From: Coccinella septempunctata
Taxonomy: Eukaryota > Arthropoda > Insecta > Coleoptera > Coccinellidae
Assembly (NCBI RefSeq): GCF_907165205.1
Contig: NC_058189.1
Span: forward strand, 63,299,815 to 63,363,814
Reading direction: 5' to 3'
Length of the DNA stretch: 64,000 nucleotides
The first letter of the stretch is position 1. Each line of letters opens with the position of its first letter. Below the pieces are notes generated by a model, which saw only the letters and a list, made by a program, of their open reading frames with translations, searched no databases and was not told the origin of the DNA. Of this stretch, positions 23,604 through 35,139 are shown one piece after another. The position numbers and the translations under genes were made by a program.

Positions 23604-23800
23604 CCTTTCATTAAAAGATAGAGGATCTGGTCTTTCACCTTCTCTCACTTGCAAGACCATCATATATGTCCAAACAGAATCTGGATTCATCACTAAACAT
23701 AATTTTATTCCATTCAAGGTCCCTGTTCTGCCGTTCTTTGCACCAAGCCAGAAGATGACTTCATTGTCGAGGAGTGAGATGTAACACAAACTGAGGACAC
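23604..23800 (-). pseudogene. Tc1-like transposase, upstream part, split from 21.7 kb by the R2-like insertion
   Basis: The minus strand reads KLCLVMNPDSVWTYMMVLQV then REGERPDPLSFNERNIHHN, matching the block after the first catalytic D of Tc1-like transposases (ESRFCL..PDS..V...GER..P....ER). It stops where the R2-like 3' region begins; the expected continuation (GIEVWRPIPYGTR) is at 21.68 kb. Confidence 0.6.
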
Positions 23801-23809
23801 TTCTCAATC

Positions 23810-24460
23810 ACTTTGTCTAACATACCAACCTTGTATGTGATGTTATACTTTCTCTTAAAAATCTATTGAAAACTCCTGCATGATCTCATATACCTACTCG
23901 TCCATTTTTTGAGTCGAAAGCCATCCGATTCGGCTTCCAAAAAATCCGGGAGAAAACGCGTTCCACCCAGTAACCGGCAATTCAGGTTCGGGTCATCCCA
24001 TCTCGGAACGTATCGAAAATGAATAAAAAACCGGTACGTAGGCGTGTCTGGTGTTTACGCTACCTAATAATAATTGATCCTGCGACCACGGTCGTAATCA
24101 ATAATCCGCCAGCAGAACATAGACGACAAACAAAAACATCATAATCGATGGCACAAATTAACGCGAGCACAGGTCGACTCCCTCGCTGGACTTGTACGAG
24201 GGTTACAGACGGAACGTGGGTGGAGGCAGGACCGTATGAGGAAGTCTTCGGATGATTATTGGTATTGTGACTCGCACTCTCATCATATGCTTTCAGTGAG
24301 GAGGAATTACTGATTTCAATTGAGATCTAAACATTTTCTAGACCTTACAATTCCGAAGGAACTTTATGGGGATATTCATTGATGGATAACAGACCTCCTC
24401 TTCCTTATAGTTGCAATTTCTTTTACTACAGAAAGATTCTGGCCTAGTTAGTGTCGTTTC
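23810..24460. other. Non-genic; GC-balanced island
   Basis: The 23.9-24.26 kb part is of mixed composition (AATAATAATTGATCC, GTAATCAATAATCCGCC) with no open frame of note. It resembles the other islands and may be regulatory. Confidence 0.35.
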
Positions 24461-24469
24461 TGTTCCCTT

Positions 24470-24905
24470 CCTGGAAAGTCAAGGTACTGTTCTTCAGTTC
24501 TGAGGCTTTTTTCTAATGAACCACTGAGGGTTTTCTCGAATTTGCCTCTTACCAATGGAACTATGTCATCAGCAAAGCCTGCACATTCAATCCAGGCTCC
24601 GTGAGCCTGTATAATACTTCATCCACTACTTAACTCTATAGGAGAGAAGATATGACTCCTCCTTGGAAGTTCTGCGAGCTTTAACATAATGGTTTGCCTT
24701 CTGATGTCATTTCTATCCCCCATCAAAGCTTCATACATCCATTTTATAATGGTATCATTCACTCCTCGCCCTACAAGTGCTTTTTTGACAGATCCGTGCG
24801 TTGTGTTATCAAAGACCCCAGTTATGTCTACATATGCAGATAAGTGTATTTTTTCTAGATTCTCCGTTCTTATGTAATTGCCCATTACTTGTTTCATCGT
24901 TTTTA
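24470..24905 (-). pseudogene. Jockey/R1-like reverse transcriptase fragment
   Basis: The minus strand reads AYVDITGVFDNTTHGSVKKA (fingers/palm A box; the usual second Asp position falls in FDN), RGVNDTIIKWMYEAL, then after a shift VDEVLYRLTEPG and, after another, GFADDIVPLVRGK, the catalytic FADD box. Three frames are needed, so it is dead. On the minus strand it follows the 3' tail of another copy instead of preceding an RNase H domain. Confidence 0.8.
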
Positions 24906-24935
24906 GGATCTTGAAGATCTAGGATCAGATCCAGG

Positions 24936-25640
24936 TTATTTTTATTATTATTTGAACCGGGATCGTTGGGGCTCGGCCAGCTTTTGGGAACTCCAGCCAT
25001 GTAGATCTTTTGTTCTCTACCCTGCTCATTCATAGGAACCCAAGGAAGTTGGCAATGGTGTTGGTGAAAATGACAACATCCTTGGCCTTCACCTCGTGAG
25101 TATCCAGGACAGGTTTCCCCATATGAATGGTTCTTAGGCCAGCCAGAGCTTTACACTTGCATACCACGAGTTCAGCTATTTCTGCTTCTGATCCACAGAG
25201 CCTACAAATCTCATCTGCTGACCTTCCCATACAGTGCCCTGTCAGCAGTCCCACTATCACCCGAAGCTCAGGTCGTGACAGCTTTAGCAGTTTTCTGGTA
25301 TAGGTCCTGGACTGAATAAGTCAAGGAGTGTTTCGCCAGAGGGTTATTCTGTTGTTCAACAGGTCCAGCAGGTGTTAACTTTGATGCCCTTTTTGCAAGT
25401 TCATCGGCTTCTTCATTTCCTTCAACACCACAATGCCCTGGTACCCATAGAAGTGTCACTTTATTGCCTCTGGCCAGTTGCTTGATGGTATAACGGCACT
25501 CCCATGTCAGCAGAGATCCCTGGTAGTGTCATTTCAGGGACAACAGCGTGGCCTGGCTTTCCGTGGTGATATAGATATGCGTCCCTTTGAGGATCATTTT
25601 ATGACTCTCTTGAAAGTTGCATAGTTTTCTATTCCCTCAA
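24936..25640 (-). pseudogene. Jockey/R1/I-like retroelement 3' end: RNase H, zinc motif, 3' UTR and (AAT)n tail
   Basis: RNase H is recognised by ITTESQATLLSLK and LLWVPGHCGVEGNEEADELA (catalytic E/D and H region; 25.27-25.60 kb). A C-terminal Cys-rich motif CRLCGSEAEIAELVVCKC follows at about 25.16-25.21 kb and the protein ends at 25030. A ~75-base 3' UTR runs into an AAT-type tail (24936-24958), the usual end of such elements. The 5' side is truncated near 25640. Frames are broken by at least one stop. Confidence 0.85.
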
Positions 25641-25659
25641 AACGGATACGATCCTGTCT

Positions 25660-26190
25660 CTTCATTTACCCTATTTGGCTGGAGTGCGAGTAACTCACTT
25701 CCATAAGGAACATCCACGACTCCACTCATCCGATTTAGGTTTTTATGGGTTCGTGAACGATTTCGCAGACAGTAACTGAGTCATTTCTTGGCGAAATGAT
25801 AATTATATACATAAATGCACATTTCTCTCCGTGTTTACCTCGAAACGCCCACGCCACTGCGGTCGGCGATGCATCGGTCATCCGTATAGGCGTTGAAAAA
25901 AGGACCAACTCCTTTTAATGCGATGAATAATGCTTTAGAAGCTTGGTTGTTGGCTTTATATGGGGATCAATTGCAGACCGAACGATAGCAGAGGGAACGT
26001 GTTGTGTGGAAAATATTTAGAGATACCTATTTAAAATAAGATCACTCAATAATTTCGTGGATTTCCAATATACATAATTCATTCCAACTCTTGTTTTCGA
26101 GAAGGAGCAGTACTACGAATTATCTGCTACCCTCCAAACAGTTAGAAGATTGGCAGACAGTCATAAAAAGGTTAATGCCCTTTTATTCGA
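25660..26190. other. Non-genic, nothing recognised
   Basis: Mixed sequence without motif-bearing frames; part (25.70-25.90 kb) is GC-balanced. Confidence 0.35.
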
Positions 26191-26199
26191 TGCCAATAG

Positions 26200-27430
26200 T
26201 TGCTAAGATGTTTCACTTTCTTATCTCTGAGTGATGAATAATGAATTTCAATGAGAAGGCTGAGTTGTAATAATGAGATAAAAAGAGGTCTAAGTATGGT
26301 CATCAATGAGGGTCCAATGATCAATACATTGAATGTCAGTAGAGCAATGATTTATGATTTTAAATATGAGCAGAGCAAGAATATTATGAATTGAATGAGA
26401 AGATCAAGAATATCAAAATTAATATGAGAAGAGCAAGAATATTATAATCAATATAAATAACGTTGGTCTTGAAGAGTGCAAAACTTCATCAATGAATACA
26501 ACATTTACAGAGACGGACTGCTTACAAGTAAGCCCGATAAGAACGTCCATCAGAAAATGAGAAGATACAATTGTAAAATTATGAAATACAAAATGAGAGC
26601 ACTACTGAGGGAAACCACTAATCGTTAGTTTCGAGAAGAGCAGCTGGCTTGAGAACTAATCTGTATATCGAGAAAGATGAATGAATATGAGAATATCATC
26701 ATATCAATGAGAGTACAAATTATAATGAGCAGATCATACCAACAGAGAGAGTACATGATTACCATTGCAGAATTTCATATTTGAGAAGTTCACATCGTGT
26801 TCTGAAGGAAAACTTCTAAATCCACCCTGGAGAACATGAAGATTCATTCATCTGAAACTCGACAAAAGTAATTCGTTATATTTAAGTGGGAGGTTAACAT
26901 CAGAGCTGACTGAGAAATGAAATAAACTGATTCAAATAAAAGAGATGATCATGAAAAAGCACTAAATCGGTATTCATTATCAAAGAAAAAGACATGAGAA
27001 GATTTAATTCTGGTGCTTCATACCCATTTACACGTGTAAAAATCTAGGGAGGTGTGAAAAATCTATGTAAATTGTGAAAATAAAATAGAATATATACATA
27101 CTGAGCAGACAAATGAATGATTTGACTCAATCTAACATATTAATTGAGCAGTACTAAATCTCTTTAAAGATTCTGAAGTAATCTTGCAGGTGGACATATT
27201 TCATAAGAATGAAAAGAACATGAAAATGGTTGAATTAATAATTTTGAGAAGAGAAGACTGATTGTAGTGATTACCTTTTGAGTAGAACAATTTAGTACCA
27301 GAATTGAATGAGAAGACTAGAAAGAGAATTACTTGAATATGGTGAACTGTTAGAGAAGTTTTACAAAGAAATCGAGATTAACACAATGAGACGTTATTTT
27401 ATCAAAGTGAACAAAGATTCCGTTTCGGAA
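26200..27430. repeat. Purine-biased degenerate repeat region (GAGAAGA / AGAGCAAGAATAT)
   Basis: The plus strand is rich in AATGAGAAGA, GAGCAAGAATATTAT and GAGAAGT-like words (for example AGCAAGAATATTAT at about 26.37 and 26.43 kb). No frame above 60 codons survives. Looks like a decayed simple or tandem repeat, or a purine-rich transcript-like region. Confidence 0.4.
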
Positions 27431-27445
27431 AACTCTGAGAGTGGG

Positions 27446-27565
27446 GCTGCTGCTTCGGTCAATTGTCAAGTAACGTTGGCACCGTAGGGTTGAACAGTGG
27501 CGTGGACAAGATCAAGATGGGAGGAGGTTTAATTTTAAACAGGTATTTAGAGTTGAAATTGGGGA
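27446..27565 (+). repeat. ~120-bp dispersed repeat, copy 1 (second copy 29,998-30,115)
   Basis: TCAAGTAACGTTGGCACCGT followed by AG-GTTGAACAGTGGCGTGGA and TTTAATTTT-AACAGGTATTT recurs 2.55 kb downstream in the same orientation with about 10 differences. The nature of the element is unknown. Confidence 0.65.
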
Positions 27566-27569
27566 AATA

Positions 27570-29000
27570 GTGTTATTTAGTGAACTTTAGGTCTTTTTTA
27601 TTGGTACATCAATTATAAACCACCTTCATTAACGTCTTGTAACAGAAAGGAACAGCTGTGTGTTGTAAGAGCCTGTTTTGAGAGTACGAAAACGTGCCCT
27701 ATGCCCATACAGATCCACAGACAACATGCAGGTGTAACACCGCCTCAAAACCAATACAGGATCGCCAATCAACTTCGAAATGAAGCGATCCCGATTTTTC
27801 CGAGCCCCAGTCGTGTCGTCCGACATACTGCCAACTTTATGAAGTAAGATAACAGACACACAACCGAGAATTGTTCGTCGTTACCATTTTGTTTTAATTA
27901 ACTCCACTTATTATCGGCATAATGTGCCCAGATCGATATATAAGGCCGATTAAAACTAGAAAACACGATCGCGAAGAAGGTTATGTTAAATAAAACATTA
28001 ACGAAGTCTGTATTGACTGATAAATGGGCAATTTTATCCTGGCATCTGCGATACGTTACTGCCTCTATGTTCTCGTAAACGCTGCCTGGGCTGGTTGAAT
28101 AACCATTTTACCTTAGACGCGGATAATTCACTAATTGTTCGCTTTTCTTGCGATTTATACCCGCATGATCTGATTTATTATTTTCAATTAAGGATGTGGA
28201 CGGTGGAGGATACGTTTTCTGAGAAATATTGCCGTTTTCTAGATTGATTTCCTGTTAACGGGCAATAATGTTTCATATGGCTTTTTATTTAATGGAGAAA
28301 ACAGATGACGAGACCGGTCGACAAATCTGCGTTGAAAATATTGTACGGTGTACTGCGTATTTTGCAGTCCAATGACATGGCGGTTTTTGTTGAAGAAAGC
28401 GAGATAGTTTTTGTCGAAGATTATAGAGTTTAACCTAACTCTTCAATCTTTGGTTTTTGTTAGTATATCTGTAAGGGTCTTATCTTTGGTCTGAGGAATC
28501 TGCATTAGATTTTGAAATAACTCTGTGTTGAGGCTGTTGACCTTGAAAATAAATATACTCCTTTGTATATGAGCTGAGCTCCCTGAGAATAATTTGAATG
28601 AAACGGTTCCGCTGAGGCGTTAAATGAACGTATTAACTTTCCAACCAGATTGAAATATCTAGCTATCCCTATATTTGTTCGAATAATTAACGCAATAAGC
28701 CCAAAGAAACCTATGAATTATCCTCTACAAGCGATAGGTACGTGCAAGAAATAAATGGGAAATAAGCTGAATGTAAATTTCGTTCGGGTTGGCGAGACAA
28801 CTGAATTATAACAGTGTTAGGTTATTTTATGCTTGAATGCATCCGGTTATTGATGTGGCCACAATTTCCCCTCATGTGTTGGCGTCTAGGATATGCAGAT
28901 TCGTTGCTGAAATGAAAGCCGAACGGAAGTGGCCTTTATGGAATAGTAACGGGGTCTGAATTGACTGAGATTATCTCGAAGAAAGGAAGACTGATTCGTC
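27570..29000. other. Non-genic stretch with a GC-balanced island
   Basis: A 76-codon minus-strand frame (27629-27859) has no recognisable motif. 27.9-28.4 kb is of higher complexity. Nothing else seen. Confidence 0.35.
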
Positions 29001-29006
29001 AGATAT

Positions 29007-29600
29007 ACAGTGTGGTCCAACGAAAACATAACACCTCGATTTTCCGGCTTTGAAAGGAAAATGTGGAAAATGGCTTGGACTCGTCAATTTCTGATTCTTC
29101 TTTTTTTCTGCTCTTTGAATCCCTGTAACTGCGACTCCCTAACGGAGATGAGCACAAGCCCTTGATTTTGAATAGGGATGAGGGATGAGGGATGTTGCGA
29201 TACCTTATGTTGAAGATCTTATCGAGTGCTATCTGATGCTGAATTTTCGTTACAAAATTTCCATCGATAACGAAATGACAGGTAAAAAGTGGAAGAGTAC
29301 CTTACTTTTGTGATTACTTTATTAAATGCTGAAAATAGGCACCATTCACTTCCATGCAGTAATTTAAGTTTTGCTGAAAACATTCACGTACATTCTTCAA
29401 GATTTCTGGTGTAAATAAACGGCATTCATTAATGATCCGAGTTCGCAAATCATCCAGTGACTCAGGCTGGGTAGCGGAAATCTTGGATTTCAGTTGACCC
29501 CATAGAAAAAGGTCCACTGGAGCCTAATCAGGCGATCTGAGCGAAAAAGTAGTTCCCCCTCGAATCAGAAACTGACAGGTCCGAGCAATTTTCCAAATTT
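29007..29600 (-). pseudogene. Tc1/mariner-superfamily element, transposase C-terminus and one TIR
   Basis: The end ACAGTGTGGTCCAACG at 29007 matches the one at 33174. The minus-strand transposase C-terminus reads IRGGTTFSLRSPD, a stop (TAG), then APVDLFLWGQLKSKISATQP and NVRECFQQNLNYC...HLIK, corresponding to the (W)PxRSPDLxPLDxFLWG motif of DDE transposases; the Asp of PVD is the third catalytic position. The in-frame stop and 5' loss make it dead. Confidence 0.7.
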
Positions 29601-29997
29601 TCATTTTAAAGTTAGGTTTTAAGTTTTCGTTCGACCACCTTGCTTGGCTGGTGTGAAAGCCCGTGGGGAGCAGAAAAAAACAGAGATTCGCCTCGTACCA
29701 CTGTGCCTTGTTTCCCACCTGCAAACCTTAAAGTGGCCTTTCTAAACATACATTTTATATAGTTTCTGTCAGCCACCAATTCTGGACGAACTGTGGATAA
29801 TGATCCGAAATGCTTGAAGCGTAATGGAGAGGTTTTGTCCTAAATTAGGTTTATTCTGGGGTCGATTAGCAACGATTTAGCCTTTCAGTACTGCGACCAT
29901 TTTCGATCTTCGGTGAGAAATCTATCGGACCTTACTGTCCTTATATCGTGAGGATGAAAATTTGTTAAGCTGGCTGGTTCTGAACAATAATTTGTTA

Positions 29998-30115
29998 ATT
30001 GTCAAGTAACGTTGGCACCGTAGAGTTGAACAGTGGCGTGGACAAGATCAACATCGGAGGGGGTTTAATTTTTAACAGGTATTTTGAGGTGAAAGTGGAG
30101 AAATTGTGTTATTGA
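29998..30115 (+). repeat. ~120-bp dispersed repeat, copy 2
   Basis: Same sequence as 27,446-27,565, here flanked on both sides by TGGCTGGTTCTGAACAATAA (29972 and 30131), itself a direct repeat. Confidence 0.65.
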
Positions 30116-30392
30116 GTCAATTGAGTCATTGGCTGGTTCTGAACAATAATTTGTTCTTCAATTTTTGGAGAGGACCAGCTTATGTTGTGAAGATTAGTCC
30201 CCCGATTACTTGCAGCTCAGAGCTCAGCTACTCATAGTTGAGGGAGTTTCTTGATGAATTACGAAAGATTGTGTTCCTCCAGAAAGTTGTTCCCTAACAC
30301 AACTCTCACTGCTTGGGTGTCCAAAGCAAGATTCTACCTGGCCTTCGATGAAGGCATTGAGTACTCAGAGGTTTGTTCAATACGCAACGATA

Positions 30393-31323
30393 GGGTCATT
30401 CGGGGCAACTGTGCGCACTTTTGCCTTTCAAGCCATACCCTGTTTCAAATGTTGAAGATAGGAAAATTAAAACATATTCATAAGATAGAGAATTTTCTAA
30501 CTATAAGAAAACATGAAAAAATAAACAAACAAAAACGTTTTTTTTTTCGCAAAAAAAAATTTAATAGTGAAAGTCGGAGAGCGTCCACATGCCTCGTATT
30601 GCGGGTAAGTGTGCGCACAATCATGGGGTAAGTGAACGCAGTGCTAATAAAAACCACACAATCAAAACAAATCACAAAATAATGTCATCAAAATGTTACA
30701 ATATTAGAAAAATGCTGTTTATTGTCAATACAGAAGCGCCTTTTTACAAGCAGTGCATTATTGTTCGTGCCACAATTCCTGGTGAACACAACACTTGATA
30801 CATTCCCCTGTTGGTGGCTCTTCATATTTTTCCGAACAAATAGGACAATATTGATCGAGTCTTAACCAAGAAAATCAACAATGTCATAATTTATTCCTCA
30901 CCGAACTAATGCCCACATTATGAATCTATGCGCACACTTACCCGCGCACACTTTCCCCAGTGCGCCAAAATTTGAATTGACGTTCTTATAGAGTTGAGCA
31001 GCTAAGAGAATCTAAAATTTTTTATTATATATTTAGATTAATATGCCCATGATCGAATAAAATAGTGTTTAACACTGTCGGACTCGGAACTTGGACCTGG
31101 CAGAATTTGCAGAGATGCTAAAAATTAACAAGAAAACTAGTGAATTTGATCGATTGCAAATAAAAAGTTAACGAAACGTCGTACGGCGCACTAATATGAA
31201 AAACTAATTTGGAGATTCTGCGCCCTTGTTTCACCTAAATGAACCCCTCTTTCATACATTGCATAGTCGAGATATACGCACTGCGCACACTTACCCACTG
31301 CGCTCAGTTACCCCGAATGACTC
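30393..31323 (+). mobile_element. ~0.93-kb TA-flanked MITE, copy 3
   Basis: Ends GGGTCATTCGGGGC and CCCCGAATGACTC with flanking TA (30391-30392, 31324-31325). Slightly more diverged than copies 1 and 2. The frames at 30251-30631 and 30589-30798 run through it and are not genes. Confidence 0.85.
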
Positions 31324-31329
31324 TACTAG

Positions 31330-32160
31330 TGAATTTTATCTCACATTCTTCCCTCATTTGATGGTCCGATAGTTCGCTCATTACAAACCGTGGAAATTCC
31401 CGAGCAATCAGCGTATCCGGATACCACAGGTGCGCTCTATGCAATCGGTAACCGTATACAGGTATACCGCGATACCGAACCCGGTCTAATTACGAAAAAA
31501 CGGAACTGTAAAAACCGAGGAAATCCATACCAGACGAGATGAATATTCAATACAGCCGCGATAAATCAGTCTTAACATCGAAGTCGATATAAACTACCGC
31601 GCGCAGGTGACGTGCGCGATAATTTACCGGGACCGACTCTGGAAAAACGGCGGGCCGATAAATCAAAAACGGTCTTGTATACGTAGCCGCGGAATTGTTG
31701 GATTTACTTTTTGAAAATGTATAATCTAACGCGGCTGAAAAAAGCAACAAGAGAGCCGGCTGTCCGGTCGCATCTTTCGCCGGTTAATGATAATTTATGC
31801 CTCGTCCGAGAGCTGGGAGTACTACTTAATTTCGCCGCGATTTGTGTCTTCATTCGACGTACTCTGTGCTCTGTGCAGGAACTCGCTTGTTGCGGCTGAC
31901 GTTGTTGATGTCGACCGCGTATATCGGAAAAATCGACACTGTATTGGTGCGTTCTGATTTCCAGATGTTTGTCCGGCGAAAGAGCAGAGCCAGATCGAGA
32001 CAATCTGCTGAAAAAATGCCCTTACGTGAAAAGATACTCGTTTGAATGGTCCGCAACTGTTGATGTAATTTGGATTTTGTTCTTTAGATATAAATGTTTT
32101 TGTGAATCTTTCAAATATATTAAATCGATATTTTACTTACTACTATACTATCTCTTTTGA
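31330..32160. other. GC-balanced complex island, no gene recognised
   Basis: High-complexity DNA with CG-containing words (GATACCGAACCCGG, CCGCGCGCAGG, GATAATTTACCGGG). Overlapping short frames on both strands lack motifs. May be cis-regulatory sequence. Confidence 0.35.
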
Positions 32161-32214
32161 GGGATCCACCTTTATTGGAGATAAAGATTTCCTTCAACAT
32201 CTGCATCAGCAAAC

Positions 32215-32475
32215 CGTTTGGACAAATGAGCATTTCTACTCTGCATAAACATAAAAGTTTTCATCTACATCTAATCCTTTATCCATCCACATCAAAGCTT
32301 CCTCTACGATTACATCTGAATTTACGTATTTCTCTACAGCTGGATCTACGACTACATCTTTATCCACGTATACAGCTATGTACATCAACGATCGCATCTA
32401 CATTTTTGCCAACATTTGTCCTCTACTACTGCTTCTATACCTTCTTCACTATCTTCGGCTACATCTACCCCTAGA
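32215..32475 (+). repeat. Degenerate (TCTACATC)n low-complexity tract
   Basis: Repeated CTACATCT/TCCACATC/TCTACGACTACATC words; a related short tract is at 34.11-34.16 kb. The 105-codon frame across it is an artefact of the tract. Confidence 0.55.
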
Positions 32476-32483
32476 TCTATGAG

Positions 32484-33168
32484 TATAATAATAATAATAT
32501 ACTGCTTTATTTCAGATGATTTTGTACAAGACAAATTACAAATGAAACAGTGTAAATACATTGTATTATCTACAAAACATCATCTAGTTTGTAAAGCTTA
32601 ATTTGCACCAAATATCCATGTACAGCTTTTTTGTACTTTTTGATGTCTTTTTCTTTTTGTATATTGGCTGGTAAGGAATTACAAAATTTCAAACATTTAT
32701 ATTCTACTTGTTTTCGGGTCTTTGTTAGATGTACTTCAGGATATGTATAGTTGCGGTTTTTTATGTTGTGTGATTAAGTTTTTGTGGGTTGTAATGTTCA
32801 GAGAAGAGTTCTTGGTTTTTATGCAGGAATAAAAGACATTCTTGGGCATATATAGCATAGATGGTTATCATTTTGTTACTCTTGAAAATTCTACGGCACG
32901 AGTCTAATCTGTTGAAGATGGTTTTAATAGCCTTCTTTTGAAGGATAAACAGTGCCAACAGTGGTGATCGAAAATGGATTCTACTGTGTATAAGGGCTTA
33001 GGTATCTAGATACAACTTTTAGGCCATAAATATGCATTTTTATTGAGACATAATCAATATGATGTTTCCAGGTCAGTTCACTGTCTAAGTGAATTCCGAG
33101 GAATTTCGCATGATCTAAGAGAGTTTGTATGGTTCATCATTCTAGTTGATCTCATTTTGGTGTTCACA
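32484..33168 (-). pseudogene. CR1/jockey-type non-LTR retrotransposon 3' end
   Basis: The minus strand carries the C-terminal RT-side region: a CEIPRNSLR-like block, then ALFILQKKAIKTIFNRLDSC, ECLLFLHKNQELFSEHYN and, in another frame, VEYKCLKFCNSLPANIQKEK, the K.FN.LP..I pattern typical of CR1/jockey ends. It finishes in a (TTA)n-type tail (32484-32505). The 5' side is cut by the TIR of the next element at 33174. Frameshifted and inactive. Confidence 0.75.
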
Positions 33169-33173
33169 TTTAT

Positions 33174-34105
33174 ACAGTGTGATCCAATGAAAACCTAACA
33201 TCTTGATTTTCCAGCTTTGAAATGAAAATGTGAAAAAACTTTTCTGCTCTTTGCATCCCCGTGACATGACAGGTAAAATAGTGGAAGTGTAGTTTTGATT
33301 ACCGTTAATCATTTCACTGACCACTTAAGAATTGGAGTCGGCGATCGGGATCATCCTCATTCAGTTCCTGAACCAATCGTATCTTACAAGAATGGAATTT
33401 ATGTTGTTTACGGATTCTCATGATTGTTGTGCTTGAAACACCAGATACATCGGACAATTTCCTAGTACTAAAGGTCCGATCCACTGCTACATGACCTAAG
33501 ACAGCCACGTCCCTCGCTTCGTCTCTTTCATGTATACTCTTTTTGTTTCCGACTGAACCAGTAGCATCAAATTTGGCAAGCAGTTGCACAACGTAACTGC
33601 GAATACAGTTTTCTAGGTTGTCATTCGTTGAATAAAGCCGCAGTTGTTCGCGCAGAGTCGTTATTTCTAAAGAATAATTTCTTCGTTGTCACCATTTCTT
33701 TTACGGAATACACCATTTTGATTCTGCTTCAAATTTACAATCGCTCTGATATAATTGTAACGTTTTTGAAAATTCACGGTAGGCTGAGGTAAATAAAAAA
33801 CATGTCGCCTAGTTTTTTGAACAAAAAATTAACACTATTTTGGACAACTTAACTACTGAGTGGTAAATACTTTTGAAATGTGTAGGATACTTATAATATT
33901 CCCGCGATAAATTCCACATTGCCTCCTTTCACTATTTTCGCTATTATTCTATTATCGATGGAAATTTTGAAGGGAAATTTCAGGGTCAGATGGTACTCGA
34001 CACGATCCACAAAATTAGTTATCGCAAAACCTCTCATCCATAATCAAAATCAAGGGGTTGTGTGAAGTTACGGGGATGCAAAGAGCGGAAAACTTGTTCC
34101 TCTAC
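33174..34105 (-). pseudogene. Tc1/mariner-superfamily element, internally deleted, transposase N-terminus
   Basis: The TIR ACAGTGTGATCCAATG at 33174 matches that at 29007. The frame 33589-33314 is the N-terminal DNA-binding part: LLAKFDATGSVGNKKS, FSTRKLSDVSGVSSTTIMRI (HTH), then CKIRLVQELNEDDPDRRLQF. It passes directly into the 3' end with no catalytic core, so the copy is internally deleted. CTCTTTGCATCCCCGT occurs near both ends in opposite orientation (about 33246 and 34069). Confidence 0.7.
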
Positions 34106-34228
34106 TCTCACCTACAACCAAATATACATCCACATCTATATACTACCTCTACATCTAAGACGTTACCTATATCATCATCTGAACCTGAAGGATGAAAAAT
34201 AGATGTCTTTGAAGCTTCTTCGATTATA

Positions 34229-35132
34229 GAGTCATTCGGGGTAACTGAGCGCAGAGGGTAAGTGTGCGCAGTGCGTATATCTCGACTATGCAATGTATGA
34301 AAGAGGGGTTCATTTGGGTGAAGCAAGGGCGCAGAACCACCAAATTAGGTTTTCATAGCAGTGCGCCGTGCGACGTTTCGTTAACTTTTTATTTGCAATC
34401 AATCAAATTCACTAGTTTTCTTGTTAATTTTTAGTATCTCCGCAAATTCTGCCAGGTCCAAGTTCCGAGTCCGACAGCGTTAAACAATATTTTATTCGAT
34501 CATGCGCATATTAATCCAAATATATAATAAAAAATTTTAGGTTCTCTTATAACTGCTCAAGAACGTTAATTCAGATTTAGGCTTAGTGGGGAAAGTGTGC
34601 GCATATGTAGATTCATTATATGGGCATTAGTTCAGTGGGGGATAAATTATGACATTGTTGATTTTCTTGGTTAAGACTCGATCAATATTGTCCTATTTGT
34701 TCAGAAAAATATGAAGAGCCACCAACAGGGGAATGTATCAAGTGTTGTGTTCACCAGGAATGGTGGCACGAACAATAATGCAGTGCTTGTAAAGGGCGCT
34801 TCTGCATTGACAATAAACAGCATTTCTCTAAAATTGTTAAAACATTTTGATGACATTATTTTGTAATTTGTTTTGATTGTGTGGTTCACTAAGCACTGCG
34901 TTCACTTACCTCGTGAGGGTGCGCACACTTACTCGCAATACGGCGCATGTGAACGAACTCCGACTTTCAGTATAAAATTTTTTTTTGCGGAAAAAAACGT
35001 TTTTGTTAGTTTGCTTTCTGATGTTTTTTATAGATTAGAAAATTTTCTATCTTATGAATGAATACGTTTTAATTTTGCTAGCTGCAATATTTGAAACAGG
35101 GTATGGCTTGAAAGGCAAAAGTGCGCACAGTG
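34229..35132 (-). mobile_element. ~0.9-kb TA-flanked MITE, copy 4 (inverted, one end decayed)
   Basis: Inverted relative to the others. The left end GAGTCATTCGGGGTAACTG is intact and preceded by TA; the right end has decayed (GTGCGCACAGTGGCATTTCGAG instead of ...CCCCGAATGACTC). It has more indels than copies 1-3, so it is the oldest of the four here. Confidence 0.8.
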
Positions 35133-35139
35133 GCATTTC

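Noticed and set aside
23331..23807. 158-codon minus-strand frame as one gene
   Set aside because: It spans the junction of the R2-like 3' end (read backwards) and a Tc1-like fragment; only the upstream portion is meaningful.
27446..30115. LTR retrotransposon bounded by the 120-bp direct repeats
   Set aside because: No gag or pol motifs lie between them, no TG...CA ends, and no clear primer-binding or polypurine site.
32157..32474. 105-codon plus-strand frame
   Set aside because: Generated by the degenerate TCTACATC tract.
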